From the NCBI GenBank assembly GCA_017937095.1, contig JAGBEG010000004.1:248001-312000 (forward strand): DNA of 64,000 nt. The letters are read 5' to 3'. The stretch comes from Roseburia sp. Its GTDB lineage: Bacteria; Bacillota; Clostridia; Lachnospirales; Lachnospiraceae. Of the stretch, positions 42,591 to 50,676 are shown piece by piece. The first letter of the stretch is position 1; each line of letters starts with the position of its first letter. Made by a program: the position numbers and the translations under genes. Under the pieces are notes generated by a model, which saw only the letters and a list, made by a program, of their open reading frames with translations, was not told where the DNA came from and did no database searches.

Positions 42591-43460
42591 TTAGTTCTCC
42601 CGTTCGAGCTTCTGCTGGAACAGGAACCATTTAATATCGTCCCGGGGGATCAGATACCTGAGTCCGTATTTTTTGGCTTCAATTTCTCCGGTCTGAATCA
42701 GCCTGCGCACCTCATTGTATGTAAGGTCAAGAAGTACCGCCGCCTCCTGCAGGGTAAATGCTGCCTTTGTTTCGTCCACCTTGAGACGAGGTTTCACGGC
42801 TTCCTGCTGCTTTCTCTCAATCGCCATGATTTCCTCCGGTGATCTGTCGCAAAGTTTGCGATATTTGCTCTGACCGGCATACCAGCGCTCAAAGCTGTCC
42901 TTTGTTACACGCCGTCGTTCTGCAATATAGACAAACTCAAACTGATCTTTGTCTCTGCCGGTAAGAAGGATATTGTAGACTTCCTTCCGGGTGATCAAAA
43001 GCAGTTTGGCCATTTCCGGCATCGTCATGGATGCGGATTCCAGCTCTGCATCTCGTTCCCGGTCAGCTTGGGTTCGATACTTGGTCTGCGTTTTGTACCA
43101 TGCCTCAAATACATCCTTTCGGATACGCATCCAGGTATCTACCTCAAAGGTCTCAATGTGATCCCGTTTGATCAGGGTATAAACTGTGTCATCGGATACA
43201 CCGAGCAGCTCCGCCATTTCCTGAACCGAGTAAGAATATGCTCTGAGCTCCGTACCGGGCGGCGATCCATCCACCTTCTTGTACTTGATCTGATTTGCAT
43301 ACCAGTGCTCAAAGCTGTCAATCACAACTCGCATCTTGCCTGCGACAATGATCGTTTCAAAGCACTGCCTATGTACCAGCCAGTAAGAATCGGTTTTTCC
43401 AAGCCCCAACATCCGCCGCATCTCCGGAACGGACATCGTAGTCTTTTTCTTTTCATCCAT
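42591..43460 (-). CDS. protein with four tandem excisionase-like HTH domains
   Basis: 289 residues with four related modules: MSVPEMRRMLGLGKTDSYWLV, YSVQEMAELLGVSDDTVYTLI, MTMPEMAKLLLITRKEVYNIL and FTLQEAAVLLDLTYNEVRRLI, each followed by a wing; the first three share FE(R/H)WY(A)xQxKYR-like linkers. Single HTH_17 modules act as excisionases; four in a row are unusual. It lies between int and xis, so may control recombination direction. Confidence 0.85.
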   Translation of the reverse strand: MDEKKKTTMSVPEMRRMLGLGKTDSYWLVHRQCFETIIVAGKMRVVIDSFEHWYANQIKYKKVDGSPPGTELRAYSYSVQEMAELLGVSDDTVYTLIKRDHIETFEVDTWMRIRKDVFEAWYKTQTKYRTQADRERDAELESASMTMPEMAKLLLITRKEVYNILLTGRDKDQFEFVYIAERRRVTKDSFERWYAGQSKYRKLCDRSPEEIMAIERKQQEAVKPRLKVDETKAAFTLQEAAVLLDLTYNEVRRLIQTGEIEAKKYGLRYLIPRDDIKWFLFQQKLEREN

Positions 43461-43571
43461 ATCGGTTCCTCCTTATAAAGTGATAGCCAGGTCTTAAGAC
43501 CTGGCTACATCGTAGCGGTTATCCGTTCGGATTGTTAGGATGTCGCAGAACAGCTCGACATCCTTGACAGC

Positions 43572-43790
43572 TTACAGCTTGTTGTCCAACCACTCATCGA
43601 AGCTCTTCTTTGAAATTCGATAGGCGGTTCCGATCTTAAACCAGCGAAATTCCTGCTGCTCCAACAGCTTATATACCGTTCCTCGGCTGATACCGAGAAT
43701 AATCTGCAGATCCTCAACGGTATAGCAGCGCTTCTCAGTGATAGGTATTGTATTTTCTACCGGTAATTCAAAAGTCTCAATTGCTTCCAT
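43572..43790 (-). CDS. excisionase (Xis, Tn916-type HTH)
   Basis: 72 residues: CYTVEDLQIILGISRGTVYKLLEQ and the wing FRWFKIGTAYRISKKSFDEWL, as in Tn916/Tn1549 Xis. It bends DNA to favour excision. GAGG upstream of the ATG. Confidence 0.9.
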   Translation of the reverse strand: MEAIETFELPVENTIPITEKRCYTVEDLQIILGISRGTVYKLLEQQEFRWFKIGTAYRISKKSFDEWLDNKL

Positions 43791-43836
43791 ATATCATTCC
43801 TCGCTTTCCGTTTTCATCTTTGCCGCAAATTCCAAA

Positions 43837-44235
43837 TCAGGGAAACTCCACGCATTCCGGAATGGGCAAGGTATCGTCCGGATCCAGATGAAGGCTTACG
43901 CGGATGCTGTTATCAATGCTCTCCATATGCTTCTTGCTCGTGCGCCCCAGATACTTGATTACCTGACACTTGTTGATGGTGACGATCTGTTCTGCCTCAC
44001 TCATGGAGGTTTCATTCAGACCGCGCTGCTTTTTGAGAACGCAGTGTGTAGGCTGCCCCAGCTTTTTCAGCTCCGTGGTAAGCGGCACGACGATCAATGT
44101 CGGACCGAAGAAATTGCCGCTGTTGTTCTGAATATTGATAACCGGTCGAACGCCGCCCTGAATATTTCCGCGATGCTCGCCCAGGTCTGCCAGATAGATA
44201 TCACCGCGTCTATAGTTCCAATCTTTTCTAAGCAT
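43837..44235 (-). CDS. MazF/PemK-like endoribonuclease family protein
   Basis: 132 residues from ATG at 44235 with GAGGAGG upstream. MazF-fold marks: RRGDIYLADLG, GGVRPVINIQN, TLIVVPLTT and the end SIDNSIRVSLHL. Toxins of this family cut mRNA. No antitoxin gene sits beside it: upstream is the structured non-coding region, downstream is xis. It may be a lone regulator-like MazF as seen in other Clostridial elements. Confidence 0.85.
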   Translation of the reverse strand: MLRKDWNYRRGDIYLADLGEHRGNIQGGVRPVINIQNNSGNFFGPTLIVVPLTTELKKLGQPTHCVLKKQRGLNETSMSEAEQIVTINKCQVIKYLGRTSKKHMESIDNSIRVSLHLDPDDTLPIPECVEFP

Positions 44236-44289
44236 TTTTCTCCTCCTCATATAGGTTCTATGTAAAAGGGCGGGATATCGCTTCCCACC

Positions 44290-44660
44290 CAAGAAAGCCG
44301 CTAAGGGCTTAATCTCAATAATATGTTATCCCCACATTTGTCCTCGACACCCCTGGGAACTGGCAGGTGCTCTGACCTGCCGGGAATGCATTCAGGCGTC
44401 TGGCTGCTACCAGATCCATGGGAATCTAACCCCTCCGTGGTTCTCACCGAGCTGCGTACAGAAGTATCATTGTGCTGTGATGGATCAATGCTGTATATCG
44501 GAAGCAATCCGATACTTACAGGCCGGTTCGCGCTCCCGCCTCCTAATGGCGATCGTTGCGTTCATCCGCTGATGTGGCTCCCCATCACAGTGCTGTGCCT
44601 GAAGAATGGTATGTAATTTTCAAGGTTCCTGTAGAGGAGTCGTTTGGCTCCTTACATGTA
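44290..44660. ncRNA. candidate structured RNA region in the mobile element
   Basis: A 587-bp gap (44236-44822) with no convincing gene holds many strong hairpins: GGCAGGT/ACCTGCC at 44362-44381, TCTGG/CCAGA at 44399-44414, CTGTATATCGGA/TCCGATACTTACAG at 44491-44521, AGGAG/GCTCC at about 44635-44660, and a long-range pair CTGTGATGG/CCATCACAG (about 44475 with 44582). This density suggests a folded RNA. The strand and ends are not known and no family was recognised. Confidence 0.4.
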
Positions 44661-44822
44661 CAAGTTTAGCCCATGCGGATGGATGTTTTTAGGTACCGGC
44701 TGTACGGGTTGCCCGCCCCAGTTGTACGGATTTGCAGATTTTTTGCGAGTGATGCCTCGAACTTGCTTTTTCGTGCAAATTCGACGCTTCTGAACTTGCT
44801 TTTTCGTGCATTGCCGTTAGAC

Positions 44823-45110
44823 TTACAGGCTTTTTGCGATTTCCGTCAGCTGAGTCACCACATCCAGAAGCTTCGTGCGGCTGTTCACCATGTCGTGATC
44901 CTTCCCCATGAGAAGATAGTCAGTGCTCACATGAAAGTAGCAGGCCATAGCAATGATCAGGTCGATAGATGGTTTTCTCTTACCGCGCTCCATCTTGCTG
45001 AGATGTTCCAAACTGATATTGAGTGCTTCGGCCATTTCCTCCTGAGTCATTCCCTGTGCCTTGCGAAGAGTGCTCAGGCGAGCTGCGAATTCGGTTGCGT
45101 CAAAGTACAT
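44823..45110 (-). CDS. XRE-family regulator
   Basis: 95 residues from ATG at 45110, AAAGGA upstream. HTH with GMTQEEMAEALNISLEHLSKMERG and PSIDLIIAMACYFHVSTDYLL. Short regulators of this type control excision or transfer genes in Clostridial elements. Confidence 0.85.
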   Translation of the reverse strand: MYFDATEFAARLSTLRKAQGMTQEEMAEALNISLEHLSKMERGKRKPSIDLIIAMACYFHVSTDYLLMGKDHDMVNSRTKLLDVVTQLTEIAKSL

Positions 45111-45316
45111 ACTGTTTTCCTTTCCGCCTGCTGCGGAAGAGCAAAGGATACCATTGCTCACAGTACGTTCCTGACCATACTCCCGAAAATGGGTGCACTA
45201 AAGAAAGGGTACCGATACTGCTTTTCCGAGAATCAGAGATTGAGCAATATTTGTATCCTCAGCCCTTAATGCATGTCAGGCTTTCGATGTGATGTTTTGG
45301 TTTCGAAAGCCTTGCC

Positions 45317-45385
45317 GAAAAAAGAAAAAGACCACCGGCAAGGCAGGGATCCTACGGATATAGGAATCCCGTCTTGTCGGTAGCC
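45317..45385 (-). terminator. large imperfect terminator after zinc-ribbon genes
   Basis: On the minus strand a long GC-rich arm pair (GGCTACCGACAAG with CTTGCCGGTGGTC) encloses an inner stem GGGATTCC/GGATCCC and is followed by TTTTTCTTTTTT. The gap 45111-45499 otherwise shows no gene. Confidence 0.7.
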
Positions 45386-45499
45386 TCTCATGTATGTCTG
45401 GTTTAACTGACCGATCATTACAGCATATGACCTGGAGATGGATTTACGCAGCCTGTTTCATCTCAACCATTCCGTCGTTATGCCAAATTGATTCAATTA

Positions 45500-45700
45500 T
45501 TAAATGCGCTCCTGACCCCGTGGGGCGTATATGTCAATGCGGTCATGCCTGCGTCCCATCGATTTGCTGACCATCACGGTCCTGCACCTGTCGCAGGTCA
45601 TTCGGGTTATGCCATCTTTGCCTTCATAGCCAGTCACTAACTGGCGGCAGTTGGGGCAGTATATCTTTCTCGAGCGCCATCCAAAGTTTTCATGTGGCAC
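45500..45700 (-). CDS. small zinc-ribbon protein
   Basis: 66 residues with CPNCRQL near 15 and CDRCRTV near 37, two CxxC pairs that can bind zinc. The rest is basic. It belongs with the next zinc-ribbon gene and the LexA-like gene, as seen in related elements. Function unknown. Confidence 0.7.
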   Translation of the reverse strand: MPHENFGWRSRKIYCPNCRQLVTGYEGKDGITRMTCDRCRTVMVSKSMGRRHDRIDIYAPRGQERI

Positions 45701-45716
45701 TTATTTAACTCCCTTC

Positions 45717-45929
45717 TTATCTACATGTGTGTACGCAATCGGCAGGTACGACCTGCGCCTGCAGATTTCGGATTACAAATACCGGAATCTGCTTTTTTGC
45801 CTGCGGTTCCCAGCAGTATTTTGCCGTATGGCCGCAGTGCTCGCATTCCATCCAGCCATCCGTCTCTTCAAGAAACAGGCTGTGATTGACTACGCCGCAT
45901 ACCGGGCATTTCACGTCATATGTATTCAT
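45717..45929 (-). CDS. small zinc-ribbon protein
   Basis: 70 residues from ATG at 45929; GGAGG is 15 bases upstream, so an earlier non-ATG start is possible. CPVCGVV and CEHCGHT give two CxxC pairs. A third cysteine pair near the end may add to the site. Follows the LexA-like gene. Confidence 0.7.
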   Translation of the reverse strand: MNTYDVKCPVCGVVNHSLFLEETDGWMECEHCGHTAKYCWEPQAKKQIPVFVIRNLQAQVVPADCVHTCR

Positions 45930-45966
45930 AATCTCGTACTTCACCTCCGGTGATAACAATATCCTT

Positions 45967-46587
45967 TTATAATGCTTTGATTACGTGCTTGGCTACGCCC
46001 TGGACGATCAGCTGCTTCACGCGGATCTCTTCGTCCGGATACTTTGCCTGATTTCGATACTCAAGAATGGCTTCCTGAGTATCTTCATCGATTCCGGCAT
46101 AAACCTTCAGCGTGCTTTCGCTGTAGCCGGTAAGGGCAACAACGATATCGCCAATCTCAGCATTGCAATCTGTCCTGATAACGACCAGATCTCCGCTATC
46201 GATACCCGCATCAACCATGGAATCACCGGAAGCCTCCAGAATATAGTACCGGCCATTCCCGAAAAGGGAAACAGGAAGGCTGACATATTCACGGATGTTT
46301 TCTTCCTCTGTCTGCGCGGAACCACATGGAATGGATCCAACGAGGGGACAGGGGGCAGAATCGGGAGCAAATTTCTTGATCATCGGAGTACGAATGGTAC
46401 GAGACTTACCATCGTATTCGAGCATTCCGCGGTTGTCCATTTCGACCAGGTAGCGAAAAGCAGTCGTTTTAGGAATACCTACGCCCAATGCGATCTCATT
46501 TACAGAGGGAGTGGTATGTTTGTCGCAGAAGTATTGATCAACATAGGAAATGATGTTTTGCATCGTTTCTGTGCTCATAGCTCTCAT
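45967..46587 (-). CDS. LexA/S24-like repressor of the mobile element
   Basis: 206 residues. N-terminal winged HTH (PSVNEIALGVGIPKTTAFRYLVEM), then the hinge LVGSIPCGSAQ with Cys88-Gly89 as likely self-cleavage site, and the catalytic pair Ser123 (SGDSMVDAG) and Lys161 (STLKVY). LexA-like proteins link excision to DNA damage. Its own promoter has a palindromic operator, so it is likely self-controlled. Confidence 0.88.
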   Translation of the reverse strand: MRAMSTETMQNIISYVDQYFCDKHTTPSVNEIALGVGIPKTTAFRYLVEMDNRGMLEYDGKSRTIRTPMIKKFAPDSAPCPLVGSIPCGSAQTEEENIREYVSLPVSLFGNGRYYILEASGDSMVDAGIDSGDLVVIRTDCNAEIGDIVVALTGYSESTLKVYAGIDEDTQEAILEYRNQAKYPDEEIRVKQLIVQGVAKHVIKAL

Positions 46588-46613
46588 GGTTTTAATTCCT
46601 TTCTCCCGATAAC

Positions 46614-46628
46614 GGAACGAATCGTTCC
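46614..46628. promoter_or_regulatory. palindromic operator of the LexA-like gene
   Basis: GGAACGAATCGTTCC, a 15-bp palindrome lying just downstream of the promoter at 46638-46666. It resembles LexA boxes but has one extra centre base. Confidence 0.7.
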
Positions 46629-46637
46629 ATTGACTGT

Positions 46638-46666
46638 ATTATAATACCCCTTGCTCCGAGAAGCAA
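46638..46666 (-). promoter_or_regulatory. promoter of the LexA-like gene
   Basis: Minus strand TTGCTT (46666-46661), 17-base spacer, TATAAT (46643-46638). The -35 lies in an inverted repeat CCCCTTGCT / AGCAAGGGG (46647-46670). Confidence 0.75.
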
Positions 46667-46748
46667 GGGGTGATTTGTTTAGTGGAACGCAGGTGCGCAG
46701 AATTTTGGGCACAATCTATTTCCATATATACATTGATTGATGATTATA

Positions 46749-49568
46749 TTATTGCTTCTGCATTACTAGTTCCTTTGATATTAAGTCAACCGACACTATT
46801 TTATACCCAGCGGATAGGATCGTATTCGGCATCGTGTGTGTTGGAGATGGATTCCAGTATGCAGAATAGTTGTATGCCGACTTACAGAGGGTGCAGCCGA
46901 TAATAGCCTCAATGTCAGCAAAAGTCAATATCAGTTCAGTCTTCCCACAGTTCTCAAGATACTGTTTCAGCTTTGTAAACTTGTCTTTTTCTTGTGCCTC
47001 TTCATCCATTTCACCAACCTGCACAAGTGCATTGCTGAGTTCATCGCACTTATCAATCATCCAGGCAAAGTATTCTTCTTGCTTTGAAGGATTGAACACA
47101 TCAGCCTCACGCTTATAGATAATCCGTTTTGCCTCGCTGCCCTCACGACTTGAATACCAATCAAGCTTGTCCCCGAAGAATTCTTCAATCTTGCTCTTCT
47201 TGCCTTCAAGCCGTTCAAATGCCTCTTTGTTGTAAGCATAGATCAATAGAGATAGATATTTGCTACGTGTCACGGTATAAGAAAGGTGGTAATCTGCACC
47301 GTTCACGGGAATATCATACCAGTTCTGTGCCAATGGCTTACGAAGAGCAATGTCTGTGTCCCGACCTTCTGCCTTGCAATACTCTACAAAGTTTGACCAG
47401 AACGTAAGCTGAAGCTCTCCTAAATCACCTACGAGTTTAGGATGTTGTTTTTCTTTGCTCGATAAATCTTCCGTTATTTCCGGCTCTTCTGATAACGGAT
47501 CGGGAACAGGTCTGCCATCATTTACCCAAACTACATAGATGAGTTTATTCATCTGCTCTGAAGTAAAGCTAAACTTCCATCTATTTTCCATGAACTCCAG
47601 AAGTTTCTTGCTCCGCTGATAAATACAGTCTGCCGTCCAGTTAGCTTCCTGGGCAACCTCAATTTCGGAATGCGATCCATTCTGGTATCCTCTTCTTCCG
47701 CCGTTCTTAGACGTCTTCTTATCTTCGAAACTATCATTTTGCAATGCCGAGTTGATGCTCTGTGAAAGAGGGAGAAGGTTTCCAAGGGCGCAGGAAAGGA
47801 GTTCAATCTCCTCACCACTAAACTGTCTGAACTGGTTACGCCAATAGAATTTTGACGGGGTCTGCGGAAGAATATGTTCAATCGAAACCTTATCCTTTTC
47901 GGTCTTAGTGAACATCTCCCAACTAACCTTATCCAAGTTATTTTTCTTCGCGAGCTGGTACTCATATTCAAACAGAAAGTATTTGATTGAGTTCCAGTAA
48001 TAAAAACCGACTTTATTATCAAAGAGCTTCTCTATCTTTGTTATAAAGTTCGGAAGTGCATACTCAATGTTGGATTCCGTGGTTTTATTGATATCATTGA
48101 TTAATTCATCAATGTCCATTTCTTTGAGGTAAATGCTGCGAGCTGCACGATAATACTCACTGCTTCTGAACGTCGCATTAAAATATCCAAGGCGGAAACA
48201 AATGAAAATAAATCGCTCAACGGAAGAGAACAACTCTATTCGCTTTTCCGCTTTTAAGTCTTTACGACTAATAACAGCCATAATCAAAGGTCTGAAATAA
48301 CCTATGCCGATACGGTTCAAACGGTCAACCCACACCTTTTCGTCATCAGATAGATTCTCACTTTGAAGAGGAAAGTAAGTGTCATACCAGTATTTCGCCA
48401 TATTTTTCAGGCTATTTACATAGTCAAGAATTTCTGATGGTTCCAGTTTGGAAACCTCAATAGTTACTCCTTCACCAGATTCATCTTCATTATCCGTGTC
48501 AGTCTCATAGTCCGTATCAGAAACAACTGCCGGAGAGTCATCGGTCACAGCAACCGTTTTCTTTTCGAAAATATTTTTTGGAGAGAACTTATTCAAAAGG
48601 AAATGGATGTAGTCATCACCTTTTCTTCTGGAATAAGCAAAATAAGCTATCCAATGTGCTCTCAGAAACTCATCATCAGAGAGCGGGATCTTCTCATTTC
48701 TGCCAAGCTGGTAGTATATTTCTTTCCATGTTTCATTGATCTGTTTACGCAGATTGTCCTTATCCATCTTATCGAACTTGTCATCAGAATAAAGAGTTGT
48801 CAGGTAAATCAGTCGGTTCTTCAATAATTCCAGATTTGTAAGTTTCTTACCACGGTTATTCATGGTTTCAAAAGCTACAAACACATCGTAATCATCATCG
48901 ATTTCATGGATGTTAAACATCAGTCTCTGTGTGAGTTTCAAATACAGTTTATGGATTCCATCCATGCCTTCGCGTTCATAGAGCGCGATCAGATTCTCTC
49001 TAAAGAAGTTCTTGGCAAACTTCAGATTTCTTGTGTAGTATGTTTCATTTACGGTTCCAGAATATGGCTCATTAAAGATTCTGTACTGTAAATAGTCAGA
49101 ACTAGGGTTATCAACTTCATAGCCGAATAGGTAAGTAGTTATTTGCTTGTTCGGAGGCCTATGCTGACAAATATATTTTGATACTACATCCTCCAGCGTT
49201 TCATATCCCAGTACGATGTCACGGTCGGTCAATCCTTCATTCTCTTTTAATGTCCTGGAATACTCCACGATTTCATTCAAAAGAATCACAAAGGTTGTCA
49301 GTCTCTGCTGTCCATCAACAATATGACAAGGCTTGAACCCTTTTGACACCATCCAAAGATCGCTGCCCCATAATGTCGTTTCGGAAGATTTCAGATTTTT
49401 AAGAGAAAGCAAACCTGTATAGTGATATCTTCCATCCTGTAGATTAATTAAATCATCCCAAAAATCAGTAAGCTGTGACTGTAGCCAGGCATAGCCTCTC
49501 TGATAATCCGGGATTCTAAAAAGTCTGTTTTGAAAAAGCAGAGAAAGTGGCTGGAGTTCGTTTGCCAT
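46749..49568 (-). CDS. DUF262-DUF1524 (GmrSD-like) protein with added C-terminal domains
   Basis: 939 residues. DUF262 part: IPDYQRGYAW at 19-28 and HIVDGQQRLTT at 82-92, FETMNNRGKKL near 233-243. DUF1524 HNH-like part: VSIEHILPQTP at 561-571 and ALGNLLPLS near 595. A further domain near 715-840 looks like DUF4268 (LTFWSNFVEYC) and the end (about 870-935, LTFADIEAIIGCTL) like DUF7662. GmrSD proteins are NTP-dependent type IV enzymes that cut modified DNA. It is the last gene of the defence run. Confidence 0.88.
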   Translation of the reverse strand: MANELQPLSLLFQNRLFRIPDYQRGYAWLQSQLTDFWDDLINLQDGRYHYTGLLSLKNLKSSETTLWGSDLWMVSKGFKPCHIVDGQQRLTTFVILLNEIVEYSRTLKENEGLTDRDIVLGYETLEDVVSKYICQHRPPNKQITTYLFGYEVDNPSSDYLQYRIFNEPYSGTVNETYYTRNLKFAKNFFRENLIALYEREGMDGIHKLYLKLTQRLMFNIHEIDDDYDVFVAFETMNNRGKKLTNLELLKNRLIYLTTLYSDDKFDKMDKDNLRKQINETWKEIYYQLGRNEKIPLSDDEFLRAHWIAYFAYSRRKGDDYIHFLLNKFSPKNIFEKKTVAVTDDSPAVVSDTDYETDTDNEDESGEGVTIEVSKLEPSEILDYVNSLKNMAKYWYDTYFPLQSENLSDDEKVWVDRLNRIGIGYFRPLIMAVISRKDLKAEKRIELFSSVERFIFICFRLGYFNATFRSSEYYRAARSIYLKEMDIDELINDINKTTESNIEYALPNFITKIEKLFDNKVGFYYWNSIKYFLFEYEYQLAKKNNLDKVSWEMFTKTEKDKVSIEHILPQTPSKFYWRNQFRQFSGEEIELLSCALGNLLPLSQSINSALQNDSFEDKKTSKNGGRRGYQNGSHSEIEVAQEANWTADCIYQRSKKLLEFMENRWKFSFTSEQMNKLIYVVWVNDGRPVPDPLSEEPEITEDLSSKEKQHPKLVGDLGELQLTFWSNFVEYCKAEGRDTDIALRKPLAQNWYDIPVNGADYHLSYTVTRSKYLSLLIYAYNKEAFERLEGKKSKIEEFFGDKLDWYSSREGSEAKRIIYKREADVFNPSKQEEYFAWMIDKCDELSNALVQVGEMDEEAQEKDKFTKLKQYLENCGKTELILTFADIEAIIGCTLCKSAYNYSAYWNPSPTHTMPNTILSAGYKIVSVDLISKELVMQKQ

Positions 49569-49633
49569 TATTTCGCACCTCTTTTCGTATAGCTAAAATA
49601 GGTTGCTAGGTCAATGCATTTTGAAGTCAATTC

Positions 49634-50620
49634 CTACTGGTGGAAATCACCTAATGCACAACAAAGCATTTGCTTGTAATCATCTACAATCTGTACAGGT
49701 CCCATAATTTTAATTTTTCCATTGAATCCGAACACCCAGCTATAGAAAGTGGTGCTGGTGCATACACTGACCGTTGCTTTGAAATGTTCGTCATCCACGA
49801 CTACCGTTTCAAAGTCGCTGCCAAACTTATCGATGAGGTACTTCATCACGGACACATGGCAATACAGCTGCACGGAAACAGGCTCATCGGTATCATACAT
49901 ACGGAATACATGTTTGCTGTAGTCTGCCGGAGTATAACCTTCCGGAGGCATTACAGCAATCTGGTTAAGGATCTTCGGCTGCTCCGCAATGCGATCCAAG
50001 CGGAAATTCCGCATTTCCTGACGCTCATCGCAGAAGCCGCGCATGTAATAGTAGTCGCCGTCCCAGATCAATGTATATGGGCTTACCGTGTAGGGTTCTC
50101 CATCATTTGCAATATAACGTTGCTTTGTCACGTCAAAATCTGTGTAACGGAAGGAGATTTTCCGCTTGGTATCAATCGCATCATTGATGGCATCGACAAT
50201 GTAATATCCGTTTTCATTGTCCGATTTTGCACGACCGGCAACGTAAATATGACGGCGAAGCTTCGCGGCATTCTGCGAATTGGTCAAAGTAAGAAGCTTC
50301 GCTATCAATTCATCACTTTTTCGTTGCGTGATGAATTTGGAAGAAGAGATAGCATCAACCAAAACCTTGAGTTCAGGAAGCTCGTAAATGTGGCCATCAT
50401 AATAATACTTGTTCTGAGTAGATTCATAGTGCTCAATATGTAGACCGCAGTCGTGAAGCATGGAAAGATCATCGCTGATGGTATTCCGGGATACTTTCAC
50501 CGAATAATCTTCTTTGAGGATCTTCATCAGCTCGGCGGTTGATAAAGTGTGCTCGGCATCAGTATGCTGAACCAGATGCTGATATAAATATAGGATTCTG
50601 AGTTTTGTTCCGTTCTCCAT
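49634..50620 (-). CDS. WYL-domain transcription regulator
   Basis: 328 residues from ATG at 50620. N-terminal winged HTH (LSTAELMKILKEDYSVKVSRNTISDDLSML) and a WYL domain (ISFRYTDFDV, YTVSPYTLIWDGDYYYMRGF, FRLDRI). WYL regulators often control phage defence genes and sense nucleic acid ligands. It lies inside the defence run, between the DUF2075 and DUF262 genes. Confidence 0.88.
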   Translation of the reverse strand: MENGTKLRILYLYQHLVQHTDAEHTLSTAELMKILKEDYSVKVSRNTISDDLSMLHDCGLHIEHYESTQNKYYYDGHIYELPELKVLVDAISSSKFITQRKSDELIAKLLTLTNSQNAAKLRRHIYVAGRAKSDNENGYYIVDAINDAIDTKRKISFRYTDFDVTKQRYIANDGEPYTVSPYTLIWDGDYYYMRGFCDERQEMRNFRLDRIAEQPKILNQIAVMPPEGYTPADYSKHVFRMYDTDEPVSVQLYCHVSVMKYLIDKFGSDFETVVVDDEHFKATVSVCTSTTFYSWVFGFNGKIKIMGPVQIVDDYKQMLCCALGDFHQ

Positions 50621-50676
50621 ATGAAACCTCGTTAAGATAGTGTCTATGTAATCATTTGGGAAAAAGTAAAAATCTA

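Noticed and set aside
41380-42594. 404-codon plus-strand open frame opposite the integrase
   Set aside because: The minus-strand integrase has all catalytic residues and a ribosome site; the opposite frame has neither and reflects codon bias.
44301-44507. 68-codon minus-strand gene in the structured region
   Set aside because: No ribosome site, low-complexity sequence without domain, and it covers several hairpins; better read as non-coding.
44236-44822. Group II intron or its remnant
   Set aside because: No reverse transcriptase or maturase and no clear domain V hairpin with the conserved bulge.
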